Shown here one piece after another: positions 1-8,773 of a stretch of 64,000 bases of DNA. A program made the position numbers and the translations under genes. Below the pieces are notes generated by a model. The model ran no database searches, was not told the DNA's origin, and saw only the letters and a list, made by a program, of their open reading frames with translations. The stretch covers positions 3,126,001 to 3,190,000 of the forward strand of contig NZ_CP053348.1 in the NCBI RefSeq assembly GCF_013394595.1, read 5' to 3'. Positions within the stretch are counted from its first letter, which is position 1, and every line of letters begins with the position of its first letter. This stretch comes from Winogradskyella forsetii (GTDB lineage: Bacteria; Bacteroidota; Bacteroidia; Flavobacteriales; Flavobacteriaceae).

Positions 1-1
1 T

Positions 2-337
2 GCTAGTAATTTAACAGCAGAAAATATGTCGCAATTTCAACAAGCCCAAAGTGGACTGAGTGGCGCATTATCTAAGCTTTTGGTATCTGTTGAACGCTAT
101 CCGGAATTAAAAGCCAATCAGAATTTTTTAGAACTTCAGAGTCAATTAGAAGGTACCGAAAACCGTATTAATGTGGCTAGGGATCGTTATAACGAAAAAG
201 TAAACACCTACGATATCTATATATCAAAATTCCCAGGCTCCGTACTTGCTGGCTGGTTTGGTTTTGAAGAAATGCCAAGATATAAAGCAGATCCTGGAGG
301 TGAAAATGCGCCAGATGTTGATTTCGACTTTAACTAA
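2..337 (+). CDS. LemA family protein, C-terminal part (cut by window edge)
   Basis: The reading frame is open to the left edge, so only the last 111 or so residues are present. The Met codon at 26 is internal. The visible part is helical, with the family phrases RYPELKANQNFLELQ and LEGTENRINVARDRYNE, and it ends in the usual short LemA tail. LemA proteins are about 190 residues with an N-terminal membrane helix, which lies outside this window, and a helical bundle. Their biochemical role is not established. The next gene starts 10 bases downstream on the same strand and encodes a TPM-domain protein; LemA-TPM-TPM is a common Bacteroidota operon, which supports the call. Confidence 0.93.
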   Translation, partial: ASNLTAENMSQFQQAQSGLSGALSKLLVSVERYPELKANQNFLELQSQLEGTENRINVARDRYNEKVNTYDIYISKFPGSVLAGWFGFEEMPRYKADPGGENAPDVDFDFN

Positions 338-346
338 AACCACATT

Positions 347-784
347 ATGCCAAATATTGAGAATTTCTTAACTTCAAAAGAAGAAGCGGAAATTGTTGAA
401 GCGATTAGAATTGCTGAATGTGATACCTCAGGAGAAATTCGTGTACATATAGAACAGAAATGTGATATTGATGTTTACGAACATGCGCTAGAGGTCTTTC
501 ATATTTTAAAAATGGACAACACCTTGCAAAGAAATGGTGTTTTAATTTATGTCGCTGTGGACAATAAATCCTTTGTGATTTTTGGCGATCAAGGCATTAA
601 CAATATTGTAGGTGCCGACTTCTGGAATTCCACGCGTGATAAAATTTCCGCCCAATTCAAAGCCGGTAATTTTAAAGAAGGTTTAATTGATGGTATCAAA
701 GAAGCAGGGAAAGTTTTGTCCCAATACTTCCCTTGGCATCATCATGATAAAGATGAACTAGATAATACAATTTCAAAAGGTTAA
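347..784 (+). CDS. TPM domain-containing protein, short form
   Basis: A 145-residue protein made of little more than one TPM domain. Recognisable pieces are SGEIRVHIE, the hydrophobic strand GVLIYVAVDNKSFVIFGDQGIN and a helical end KEGLIDGIKEAGKVLSQYFP. There is no signal peptide and the C-terminus is His/Asp-rich (HHHDKDELD). TPM domains occur in TLP18.3/Psb32-type proteins with proposed phosphatase or protein-repair roles, but the activity of this bacterial form is not established. Its stop codon overlaps the next start by one base (TAATG), which implies translational coupling in a LemA-TPM-TPM operon. Confidence 0.9.
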   Translation: MPNIENFLTSKEEAEIVEAIRIAECDTSGEIRVHIEQKCDIDVYEHALEVFHILKMDNTLQRNGVLIYVAVDNKSFVIFGDQGINNIVGADFWNSTRDKISAQFKAGNFKEGLIDGIKEAGKVLSQYFPWHHHDKDELDNTISKG

Positions 785-1605
785 TGCTCCAAACGAAAAA
801 CATAGTGTTTCGATTTTTATTACTTCTATTATTAGCAAGTCCATTTGTTGGATGGGCTCAATTTGACATTCCAGAAAAACCAGAATTTCAAACTAGTGTT
901 TACGACGGTATCAATTTACTTTCAGCAACACAGAAAAACAATTTAGAACAAAAACTTATACGCTATTCCGATTCGACTTCAACACAAATAGTCATTGCTA
1001 CCATAAGTTCTACCAAAGGTGAATACATCAATTATTTGGGTGCACAATGGGCAGAAGCTTGGGGAATTGGACAAGCAGACAAAGACAATGGTATTTTTAT
1101 TTTATTGGCGCGAGACGACCGTAAAATTGGTATTAGCACAGGTAAAGGCATTGAGCATTTGCTTACCGACGCCTTAAGTAAGCGCATCATCAACAATGAT
1201 ATCATTCCTTATTTCAAACAAAATGATTATTACGGAGGGCTCAATCGTGCAACAGATGCCATTTTTGAAGTGATGACTGGAGAATACCAAGGCACACGAC
1301 AAACCGAAAGTGAATTTCCTTTTGAAGTTCTGTTTTTCTTATTTGTAATTTTCGTCATATTTATCATAGCCATTTCTAAAAGTCGAGGTGGCAGAGGTGG
1401 CGGCAATAGAGGAAACCGTTCGGACAGTAGAAGTATTCTCGAAGCTATTATTTTAAGTAATATGGGACGCGGAAGTTATTCTAGAGGGTCTTCTTCTGGT
1501 GGCTTTGGAGGTTTTGGAGGCGGCTCTTCTGGTGGAGGAGGCGGTTTCGGCGGAGGCTTCGGTGGCGGAAGTTTCGGTGGTGGTGGTGCTTCTGGAGGAT
1601 GGTAA
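784..1605 (+). CDS. TPM domain protein with membrane helix and glycine-rich tail (YgcG type)
   Basis: A 273-residue exported protein. The N-terminus is a signal peptide (about residues 1-25, cleavage near GWAQ), followed by a TPM domain at about 35-165 with QIVIATISS and ISTGKGIEHLL. A transmembrane segment at about 180-198 (EVLFFLFVIFVIFIIAIS) follows, and the tail is almost entirely Gly/Ser/Phe (GGFGGFGGGSSGGGGGFGGG). This layout is that of the YgcG family. The domain probably sits in the periplasm, anchored by the helix, with the Gly-rich tail on the cytoplasmic side. It is translationally coupled to the short TPM gene. Function is unknown; a role with LemA in the cell envelope is inferred from the operon. 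Confidence 0.92.
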   Translation: MLQTKNIVFRFLLLLLLASPFVGWAQFDIPEKPEFQTSVYDGINLLSATQKNNLEQKLIRYSDSTSTQIVIATISSTKGEYINYLGAQWAEAWGIGQADKDNGIFILLARDDRKIGISTGKGIEHLLTDALSKRIINNDIIPYFKQNDYYGGLNRATDAIFEVMTGEYQGTRQTESEFPFEVLFFLFVIFVIFIIAISKSRGGRGGGNRGNRSDSRSILEAIILSNMGRGSYSRGSSSGGFGGFGGGSSGGGGGFGGGFGGGSFGGGGASGGW

Positions 1606-1663
1606 TACTCCTGGTATTCAGAACATTTTCCCAAAGGAAAAAACTTTAGTTTTCAGTCGCGGG

Positions 1664-1691
1664 ATTCAGTATTCAGTATTCAGTATTCAGT
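1664..1691. repeat. Tandem heptamer repeat ATTCAGT x4
   Basis: Four perfect copies of ATTCAGT follow the Gly-rich TPM gene directly. They run into two copies of another seven-base unit (GTAAAGT, 1692-1705). The spacing is seven bases throughout, so these are tandem microsatellite-like arrays in non-coding DNA between convergent genes. Confidence 0.95.
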
Positions 1692-1730
1692 GTAAAGTGT
1701 AAAGTATAATCTTCAATTTTTCGAAATTCT

Positions 1731-1814
1731 GAACTCTGAACTTTGAACTCTGAACTTTGAACTCTGAACTCTGAACTCTGAACTTTGAACTTTGAACTTT
1801 GAACTTTGAACTCT
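1731..1814. repeat. Tandem heptamer repeat GAACTYT x12
   Basis: Twelve contiguous seven-base units, each GAACTCT or GAACTTT, with no interruption. The only variable base is the sixth (C or T). It lies between the convergent TPM and TonB-type genes, ending 14 bases before the stop of the latter. A seven-base period would shift frames if translated, and no gene covers it. Confidence 0.97.
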
Positions 1815-1827
1815 AAACTAAAAAAAA

Positions 1828-4608
1828 TCAATCAAAAAAGATAATATCGCCATCACTCGTATTCCCTTTACTTCCCAAACTATTAAACTTATAGCTTAAA
1901 CTGAGCATAAAATACTGCCTTAAAACGGTACTTTGCCTATCTTCAATATAATCTTGTGTGGCAATTCGTCTGGCATTGGTGTTTTGATTTAATAAATCAT
2001 AAACCTTCAATGTTATAATGGCTTTTTCATTAAAGAGGCTATAAGCTAATGTAGCATTCCAAAACCACGCACTTTTTTGAAAACCGTCTGCGACATTCGG
2101 ATTGTAATTAAAATTAATATCGTTTCGCCATTCTAAATTTTTAGGCAAAAAGGTTGCGGTTCTCAATCCTGCACTATGACTTGTAAATTCACGATCTTCG
2201 AAGGCAGCGATATCATAAGCATTTGTAGTCAATTGTAACTGATAATAAGGTTTAAACTCCATAACCTTAGTCCAAATAAAATCGACACCTATTCTTGGAG
2301 AAATCGTTCTTACTTGACTCGCATATTTTATTTCATTGTTAAAGTTAATCCGTTCAGAAAAATTATAGCGTCCTGTTAACCTTAATTTTAGAGTTCTTAG
2401 TGTATCCAATTTTATGTCCTTCGTATAATTTGCTGAAAAACCATAATTGTAGTTACCATCAACATTTTCATAAGTTGTGGTCCGCTTTAATGTTTCTGGA
2501 TCCACGACAGTTTTAGAAATGACTTGATTGTTTATAATGTTTACATCTGCATTGGCATAAAAACCGGTACGCTTTTGCCAATCAAATCCGTTGTAACCAG
2601 CATAAAAACTATGTTGGTTTGAAGGTTCTAAATTTGGATTACCTATCACCGTTCGCAAGGGATTGGACACATCTGTAAAAGCCTGTAATTGCCTTAAACC
2701 CGGTGGATTATTACCTAATCTATAATTAGCGTAGAGCGATGCTTTGGGACTGAATCTATAATTGATTCTAGCATTGGCTTGCATATTTTCAAACTTACGC
2801 TCTACATTAAACTGTGGTCTTAATAAATCTTCATTCTTTAAGGTACGCATGTTATAGGCCAAATTGACGCGTGTAGATAATTTTTCACCACGATAAGTTA
2901 GCCCAAAGGTTGGAATACTTTGAACATCTAAATATTGAAAATCCGTACTTAAATCACTATTAAAATTGCTAAAATCTTGTGTGTTGTCATTAAAATCAAA
3001 CGTACTTTCGGTATTGTTATCCTTATCTCGGGCATATTCATATTCAAAATTCAAAAAGAACTTTTTGGCAATTATTGGCATCCTATAGGTGAATTCTGTG
3101 GACAATCCATAACTGTTATTGTCACCGTCTGTAAACTGGTTACGATCAATAATTTCAGCATTTGACCCAAATACTTCGGTATCTGAATTTAAAAAATCGT
3201 CACTTTCTCGTTGGTTGACATCCGTCTCCAACTCTACCCTAACAAATCCTCCTTTGTTTCCAAAACGCTTGGTTGCAGATAATTGATTCGAAAAGCGCTT
3301 GGCAAAACTTTCTACATTAGAATTGACTTCAGATACATTGGTTAGCACCATCGCTTCATTCAAAGTTTCTTCATTACTTGAAAACTGCGTTCTTGATTTT
3401 GAATAACTGAATGACGGTTGGATACTTATTTGAAATGTAGAATCTGTTTCAATCTCAAATTCCAAATTCGTGGAATGACTCTCCGTATCACTATCTGTTG
3501 TTGAAGTTGAGTTGGTAAAAAAACGTGAGTCTGCCAAAATAGTTTCACGTTGCAATGATGATTGATCTTCAGAATTACTTGATGCGTAAAAATAATCGGC
3601 AGAAATATCGGTGTTATCACCAATGACGTCGGCATAATTCATACCTGCATTCTGTGAGGTTGTGATGCCCGATCCACCACCAAAAGATCGACCACCCAAA
3701 GCAAATGAGCCATTACTATTAAAGGACACTCCACCTCCTCTGCCAAACATTTTAGAAATTTCACCAAAACTAAAACCTGGTGAATTAGTGTTGTTTCCGC
3801 CTGCTAAAACGCTCACACGCCTATCATTGTCAAAAAAGTTGACCATACCAGCAAATTCGTATCGTTCGTCTGTTCCAGCACCAGCAGAAACGCGTCCGAA
3901 AACACCTTTGTTGTTTTCCTCTTTTATGGTAAGATTAATGGTTTTATTTTCTTTATCTCCTTCTTCACCCGTAAAGGCTTCCGATTTTGTTTTAGTATCC
4001 ACAACCTGGATTTTTTCAATAAGATCTTTGGTTAAATTCTTGGTTGTAATCGTAGGGTCGTTACCAAAAAACGGTTTCCCATTAACTAGAATTTTATTTA
4101 CTGGTTTTCCATTAACAGTAATGTTGCCCTCTTCATCGACTTCAACTCCTGGCAATTGTTTGAGTAGATCTTCTACATTGGCATCTTTTTTAGTTTTAAA
4201 GGATTTAACGTTGAATTCTAAGGTGTCTTTTTTAATCGTTATTGGAGCTGTAGATTTTACCAAAACTTCATCAAGTAAATTATCCAATTGCATTTTAATT
4301 GTACTTAACTCAATCTTCTCCCTATCAATTGCTATTTTTTTTAAGTAGGTTTTGTAACCGATGTAAGAAATATAAAAATTCAAACTTTTATCATAGGTTG
4401 AACTTTCAATTTTAAACTTTCCGTCCTTATCAGAAATAGTATAAGAAACTACAGTACTATCTTTTAAACGTTCTAGATAAACTGTTGCGGACTCGATCGG
4501 TGCGCTATTGTCCTCTGAAATAAGGGTTCCGGTAATTTCGAATGATTTTTCTTGGGCAAATGAATATAATGCAAATAGTAATGCAAAAACTAGCAATAGT
4601 TTCTTCAT
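1828..4608 (-). CDS. TonB-type outer-membrane beta-barrel protein with carboxypeptidase-like N-terminal domain
   Basis: A 926-residue exported protein. Signal peptide at about 1-18 (LLFALYSFAQ), then a carboxypeptidase regulatory-like beta-sandwich (about 22-105, FEITGTLISEDNSAPIESAT). A plug-like region follows with VEDLLKQLPGVEVDEEGNI and GKPVNKILVNGKPFFG, and the remainder is a long barrel rich in alternating aromatic/polar strands. The C-terminus SLSYKFN is a typical last barrel strand. This is the Bacteroidota OMP_b-brl_3/TonB-receptor-like type. No SusD partner is adjacent, so a glycan-uptake role cannot be argued; the substrate is unknown. It stands alone, convergent with the TPM operon. 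Confidence 0.9.
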   Translation of the reverse strand: MKKLLLVFALLFALYSFAQEKSFEITGTLISEDNSAPIESATVYLERLKDSTVVSYTISDKDGKFKIESSTYDKSLNFYISYIGYKTYLKKIAIDREKIELSTIKMQLDNLLDEVLVKSTAPITIKKDTLEFNVKSFKTKKDANVEDLLKQLPGVEVDEEGNITVNGKPVNKILVNGKPFFGNDPTITTKNLTKDLIEKIQVVDTKTKSEAFTGEEGDKENKTINLTIKEENNKGVFGRVSAGAGTDERYEFAGMVNFFDNDRRVSVLAGGNNTNSPGFSFGEISKMFGRGGGVSFNSNGSFALGGRSFGGGSGITTSQNAGMNYADVIGDNTDISADYFYASSNSEDQSSLQRETILADSRFFTNSTSTTDSDTESHSTNLEFEIETDSTFQISIQPSFSYSKSRTQFSSNEETLNEAMVLTNVSEVNSNVESFAKRFSNQLSATKRFGNKGGFVRVELETDVNQRESDDFLNSDTEVFGSNAEIIDRNQFTDGDNNSYGLSTEFTYRMPIIAKKFFLNFEYEYARDKDNNTESTFDFNDNTQDFSNFNSDLSTDFQYLDVQSIPTFGLTYRGEKLSTRVNLAYNMRTLKNEDLLRPQFNVERKFENMQANARINYRFSPKASLYANYRLGNNPPGLRQLQAFTDVSNPLRTVIGNPNLEPSNQHSFYAGYNGFDWQKRTGFYANADVNIINNQVISKTVVDPETLKRTTTYENVDGNYNYGFSANYTKDIKLDTLRTLKLRLTGRYNFSERINFNNEIKYASQVRTISPRIGVDFIWTKVMEFKPYYQLQLTTNAYDIAAFEDREFTSHSAGLRTATFLPKNLEWRNDINFNYNPNVADGFQKSAWFWNATLAYSLFNEKAIITLKVYDLLNQNTNARRIATQDYIEDRQSTVLRQYFMLSLSYKFNSLGSKGNTSDGDIIFFD

Positions 4609-4784
4609 GACAATGGATTGATGAATAGCGTTTTCAAAAATAAAACGTCAGTAAAGTAAAAATCGTATGAAATTTCTTAAAATTACCTAATAAACTCTTG
4701 AACAGTATTTAACTTGATACAAATGTTAATTCGCACCAATTCTTATTTAACCATACGCAAAAGCACATCAACTTACAAAAAAGA

Positions 4785-6089
4785 CTACTTTTTCCGCATA
4801 TAAACACTTACCGGAACGCCTGTAAAATCGAATTGATCCCGTAATTTATTTTCCAAGAAACGTTTATACGGCTCTTTTACATATTGTGGTAAATTACAGA
4901 AAAATGCGAATTGCGGTTGCGGAGTTGGCAATTGCATGATGTATTTTATTTTTACAAACTTCCCTTTATAAGCTGGAGGTGGTTGATGCTCTATTATGGG
5001 CAACAAGGTTTCATTGAGCACACTTGTTTTTATTCGTTTGGTTCTGTTATTGTAAACCTCGACCGCTGTTTCAATAGCTTTAAAGATACGTTGCTTATTT
5101 AATACAGAAATAAATACAATAGGTACATCTGTAAATGGTGCGATTTCTTGTCTTATATGTTTTTCAAATTCTTTGGCTGTTTTCGTTTCTTTTTCGACTA
5201 AATCCCACTTATTAACCAAAATCACAATGCCTTTTCGGTTACGCTCTGCCAACCAAAAAATGTTCTGCACTTGACCATCAAAACCACGCGTAGCATCTAA
5301 CACCAGCATACAAACATCACAATGTTCTATAGCCCTCACACTTCGCATTACAGAATAAAATTCCAGATCTTCCTTTACCTTAGATTTACGACGAATACCA
5401 GCAGTATCCACCAAATTGAATTCAAATCCAAAACGATTATATTTAGTATCAATAGAATCCCGTGTGGTACCTGTAATATCAGTTACGATGTAGCGCTCCT
5501 CTCCTATTAATGCATTGATGAATGACGATTTTCCAGCGTTTGGTCTTCCAACTACAGCGAATCGAGGCAATTCATCTTCTTCAACCTCCTCCTTTTCCGG
5601 TAAGGCCTCAACTACGGCATCCAACAGATCTCCTGTACCACTTCCGTTGATACTTGCAATAGCAAAATACTCTCCTAAGCCAAGCGAATAAAACTCAACT
5701 GCATCTTCTAAGCGCTTATTATTATCAACCTTATTAACGACTAAAAAAACCGGCTTTTTTACTTTTCGAAGGAGTTGCGCAACATCTTCGTCCATTCCAG
5801 TAACGCCAGATTCCACATCTACCATAAAAATTATAGCATCAGCTTCATCTATGGCCAATTCTACTTGTTTGTCTATTTCGGCTTCAAAAACATCATCACT
5901 TCCAACCACATAACCACCAGTATCTATCAAAGAGAATTCTTTACCATTCCAATCCGTTTTGCCATAGTGACGATCTCGTGTAACACCACTCACAGCATCA
6001 ACGATTGCTTCACGTCTTTTAATAAGACGGTTAAAAAATGTCGATTTCCCTACGTTTGGACGACCTACCACAGCGACTATATTGCTCAT
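4785..6089 (-). CDS. der: Ribosome biogenesis GTPase Der (EngA)
   Basis: A 434-residue protein with two tandem G domains and a C-terminal KH-like domain, the unique architecture of Der/EngA, which acts in 50S subunit assembly. G domain 1: GRPNVGKST (about 8-16), DTGG, NKVD. G domain 2: [23 protein letters not shown] and NKWD. The end [19 protein letters not shown] leads into the KH-like part. The start at 6089 ([11 protein letters not shown]) is chosen because Der proteins begin just before the first P-loop. An in-frame start at 6224 would add 45 residues with no family counterpart. Monocistronic by spacing. Confidence 0.97.
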   Translation of the reverse strand: MSNIVAVVGRPNVGKSTFFNRLIKRREAIVDAVSGVTRDRHYGKTDWNGKEFSLIDTGGYVVGSDDVFEAEIDKQVELAIDEADAIIFMVDVESGVTGMDEDVAQLLRKVKKPVFLVVNKVDNNKRLEDAVEFYSLGLGEYFAIASINGSGTGDLLDAVVEALPEKEEVEEDELPRFAVVGRPNAGKSSFINALIGEERYIVTDITGTTRDSIDTKYNRFGFEFNLVDTAGIRRKSKVKEDLEFYSVMRSVRAIEHCDVCMLVLDATRGFDGQVQNIFWLAERNRKGIVILVNKWDLVEKETKTAKEFEKHIRQEIAPFTDVPIVFISVLNKQRIFKAIETAVEVYNNRTKRIKTSVLNETLLPIIEHQPPPAYKGKFVKIKYIMQLPTPQPQFAFFCNLPQYVKEPYKRFLENKLRDQFDFTGVPVSVYMRKK

Positions 6090-6481
6090 TTCATTTAATT
6101 TTAATGAGGACAAAGATACTATATACTTACTGAACTCATCTCGACTTTTTATTTTACCTGCAAAATTCACATGAGCACATAAAACTTGGCAAACAATTAA
6201 ATCTAAAAAACACCAAAAAAACATTAAGTAATACGAAGAAAACTATTGTTAACATCCTGTTGATAACAAGTATTGAATTCAGGTATTAAGCGCATATTTT
6301 TAGTAATTTTATTGCGTGCATAGAATTAAGATTTTATGTACAACTTGTTGTGAACACTAACGAAAAATTATTCCAAGAAACAGCCCCTTTCTTGGAAGCT
6401 TTTATTGGTATTGACAAAATATATTGTATTTGAATACTTGCGTCAAATACCAATTATCATAATTAAATATTTTAAAAAAGA
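6090..6481. other. Divergent intergenic region with inverted repeats
   Basis: This 392-base gap separates der (minus) from the LysM gene (plus). It holds no plausible gene. Three inverted repeats stand out: a perfect 10-base stem with 7-base loop at 6371-6397 followed by GCTTTTATT, the arms ATTGGTATT/AATACCAAT at 6404-6454, and within them GTATTTGA/TCAAATAC at 6426-6450. The first could terminate a small plus-strand RNA; the latter two could be an operator for the LysM gene. Neither is proven. Confidence 0.5.
6371..6397 (+). terminator. Candidate terminator hairpin or end of a small RNA
   Basis: The arms TTCCAAGAAA and TTTCTTGGAA pair perfectly over ten bases around a loop of seven, and GCTTTTATT follows. 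No plus-strand protein gene ends upstream, so if this terminates anything it would be an unannotated RNA starting within 6100-6370. Confidence 0.35.
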
Positions 6482-8581
6482 ATGGGGAAATTTTTTACGC
6501 TAATTATAGTTTTGATGATAAGCTCTCAACTTTTAATAGCTCAAGAGAACTATTTTGACCATACCATCCAAAAAGGTGAAAATGTTTATATGATTGCAAG
6601 ACGATATAATGTGAGTCCAAAGGCCATCTTCGAACTAAACCCAGGTTCCAGAGACGTCATTTATGCTGGCAGAACTTTGCGAATTCCCACTGCAAATCCA
6701 TCAACAGGAAATACTATAATTAACGATAACCAAGTCCGTAACTATGAAGTAAAGCGTGGTGAAACAAAATCTGGACTTTCCAGACGTTTTGGCGTTAGCA
6801 TTGCCATGCTAGAACAACAGAATCCGCATATTGTAAGAATGCTTCAAGCCGGTCATATAATTAATTTGGATAAAACCATAACAGAAGAAGCTCGTGTAGC
6901 TAAAGCGGGCGAACACATTGTAATAAAAGGCGAAACACTTTGGGGAATTGCTAGGGAAAATGGCATTAGCGTTGCTCAACTTGAAGCTGCAAACGCAGGT
7001 CGATTATCAGAATTTTTACAAATCGGACAGACTTTAACCATTCCCGATAAGGACTATGAAGTTGTAGATGATGGTGAGTATTTGGTAAAACGTGGTGATA
7101 CTAAGTTTAGATTGGCAAAGCAATTTAACATGACCATCGCTCAACTTGAAGAAAAAAACCCACATATCAAAGAATTGTTGATGGCTGGCCATATCCTTGA
7201 TGTAGACAATTCATCTGGAAGTACGGTTGCAAATTCTGAGGAAGAATCGTCTAACTCAGATAATTCTGAAAATGTTTTATCGGAAGGAGATTACAATGAT
7301 TATGTGATCCAACCAAAGGAAACACTGTATGGCTTAGCAAGAAAGGCTGGTATGACGATTGAAGCATTCACAACTTTAAATCCAAAATTATTGGTTTCCG
7401 TAAATACTGGTGACGTCATAAAAATGCCAAAAAATATGTCTCAAACTGTTGAAAACACCAACGTTACAGATAACAATACTCAAAACACCATAGAAAAAAC
7501 AGATAGCAACAAAAACCAAGTGCTATTTGATAATTTAGTTACTGAAACAGCCAATGGGATTTACTTTTACACACCATTTTCTAGTGAAGAATTGAGTTCT
7601 CCCGAAGAGAGAGATAACATGGTAGGTGTAAATGCCGACTTTCAAAAATATATAGATTTTTTCCAAGGTGCCCAAATTGCTATTGATTCGGCAAAAGCTT
7701 TAAACTTAAATTTTGATGTCACTTTAATCAAAAAGAACATTGCTAGAACTCAACTGGCAATTGAAAGTCCAAATAAGAAAAACGCAATTCTTGTTCCGTT
7801 TTTGGACAATGCCTCACATTACCCAAAATTTGAATCAAACGAAGCGCTTTCCGTTATAGGTATTGAGTCTAATATTAACCCTAATGACAGCTTAAAAGTA
7901 TACAAATCCATTCCTTCAGAGAATTTTCAAAAAACAAAAACATTAAACTATTTAGCAAAACAAAATGCCAATGTCGTTGTGGTCAGTGATCTTGACGAAG
8001 CCAGAAATAAGAATTTAATACTGAATACTATTCCGGAAGCTAAATTTTTAAAAGTGGATAAGGCAGGATTTTTTCAGGAGGATGATTTAAACAATGCACT
8101 AAGTAAAAACCAATTAAATTATATCGTTTTAGATAGCGATAAAACAATTATTCTACTCAATTCCACGACTGCTTTAATGGGCAAACTATCAGATCATAAT
8201 ATTCAATTGGTAATGCTAAAGTCGTCTTTACTACCTAATCAGAATGAAGTTTCAGACATGAGGTATCGTGTATTAAAACTTATATTCCCAGCCATTACAG
8301 ATCCAAGAAATAGAAAAGGGGTTGACGATTTTATAACTAATTACGAAAATATATTTGACAAAAAACCATCAAGGTTTGCCGAATTGGGCTTTGATGTTAC
8401 CTTCGACACCTTACTAAGATTGTCTCAAAACTCATCCTTTGAAAACACAGTAAACACAATTGTTTCAGAACATCCACACTTAAAATTTGATTATCAAAAA
8501 ATAAATGACTTTAGTTATTCTAATTCAGGCATTCATTTAATGCAATATAATTCAAATGAAGGCATGATAGAACTGGAATAA
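6482..8581 (+). CDS. LysM-repeat protein with periplasmic-binding-like C-terminal domain
   Basis: A 699-residue exported protein with signal peptide (about 1-20, SSQLLIAQ). Five LysM peptidoglycan-binding modules follow, at about residues 26-70, 82-128, 142-186, 196-240 and 274-318, each with a G-E-(T/N)-x-x-x-(I/L)-A/S-R core such as KGETLWGIAREN. A Ser/Asn/Thr-rich linker leads to about 330 residues with alternating hydrophobic strands (NAILVPFLDN, ANVVVVSDL, NYIVLDSD) that resemble the periplasmic-binding (type 1) fold seen in other Bacteroidota LysM proteins. It likely sits in the periplasm on the cell wall. No catalytic motif is visible. The ligand of the C-terminal domain is unknown. 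Confidence 0.85.
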   Translation: MGKFFTLIIVLMISSQLLIAQENYFDHTIQKGENVYMIARRYNVSPKAIFELNPGSRDVIYAGRTLRIPTANPSTGNTIINDNQVRNYEVKRGETKSGLSRRFGVSIAMLEQQNPHIVRMLQAGHIINLDKTITEEARVAKAGEHIVIKGETLWGIARENGISVAQLEAANAGRLSEFLQIGQTLTIPDKDYEVVDDGEYLVKRGDTKFRLAKQFNMTIAQLEEKNPHIKELLMAGHILDVDNSSGSTVANSEEESSNSDNSENVLSEGDYNDYVIQPKETLYGLARKAGMTIEAFTTLNPKLLVSVNTGDVIKMPKNMSQTVENTNVTDNNTQNTIEKTDSNKNQVLFDNLVTETANGIYFYTPFSSEELSSPEERDNMVGVNADFQKYIDFFQGAQIAIDSAKALNLNFDVTLIKKNIARTQLAIESPNKKNAILVPFLDNASHYPKFESNEALSVIGIESNINPNDSLKVYKSIPSENFQKTKTLNYLAKQNANVVVVSDLDEARNKNLILNTIPEAKFLKVDKAGFFQEDDLNNALSKNQLNYIVLDSDKTIILLNSTTALMGKLSDHNIQLVMLKSSLLPNQNEVSDMRYRVLKLIFPAITDPRNRKGVDDFITNYENIFDKKPSRFAELGFDVTFDTLLRLSQNSSFENTVNTIVSEHPHLKFDYQKINDFSYSNSGIHLMQYNSNEGMIELE

Positions 8582-8637
8582 TACGTATAAAAGTCTAAAA
8601 AAATAAATGTATAAAACTGTTATATTTTAATTTTGCT

Positions 8638-8656
8638 ATGTAAATGCTATTTACAT
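8638..8656. promoter_or_regulatory. Palindrome overlapping a -7 box upstream of the giant adhesin
   Basis: ATGTAAAT-GCT-ATTTACAT is a perfect eight-base inverted repeat around three bases. Its last base coincides with the start of TATATTTG (8656-8663), which matches the Bacteroidota -7 consensus TAnnTTTG. A regulator bound here would cover the promoter, so repression is the simplest reading. The start codon lies 110 bases further on. Confidence 0.45.
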
Positions 8657-8773
8657 ATATTTGTTTCCCCCATAATCTGACAAATTAGCAAGACAACGGT
8701 TTTATTTTGAACTTGCTGTTCTTAATCCATGGCATCGATTTCAACAAAAAGTAATTGTTATTAAATTTTTTTA

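Noticed and set aside
6090..6224. Longer N-terminus for Der
   Set aside because: The in-frame extension to 6224 adds 45 residues before the first P-loop with no counterpart in the family; the ATG at 6089 fits.
6241..6370. Replication origin with DnaA boxes
   Set aside because: Only one site similar to TTATCCACA (TGTTGATAA, complement) was seen, and no dnaA or dnaN is near.
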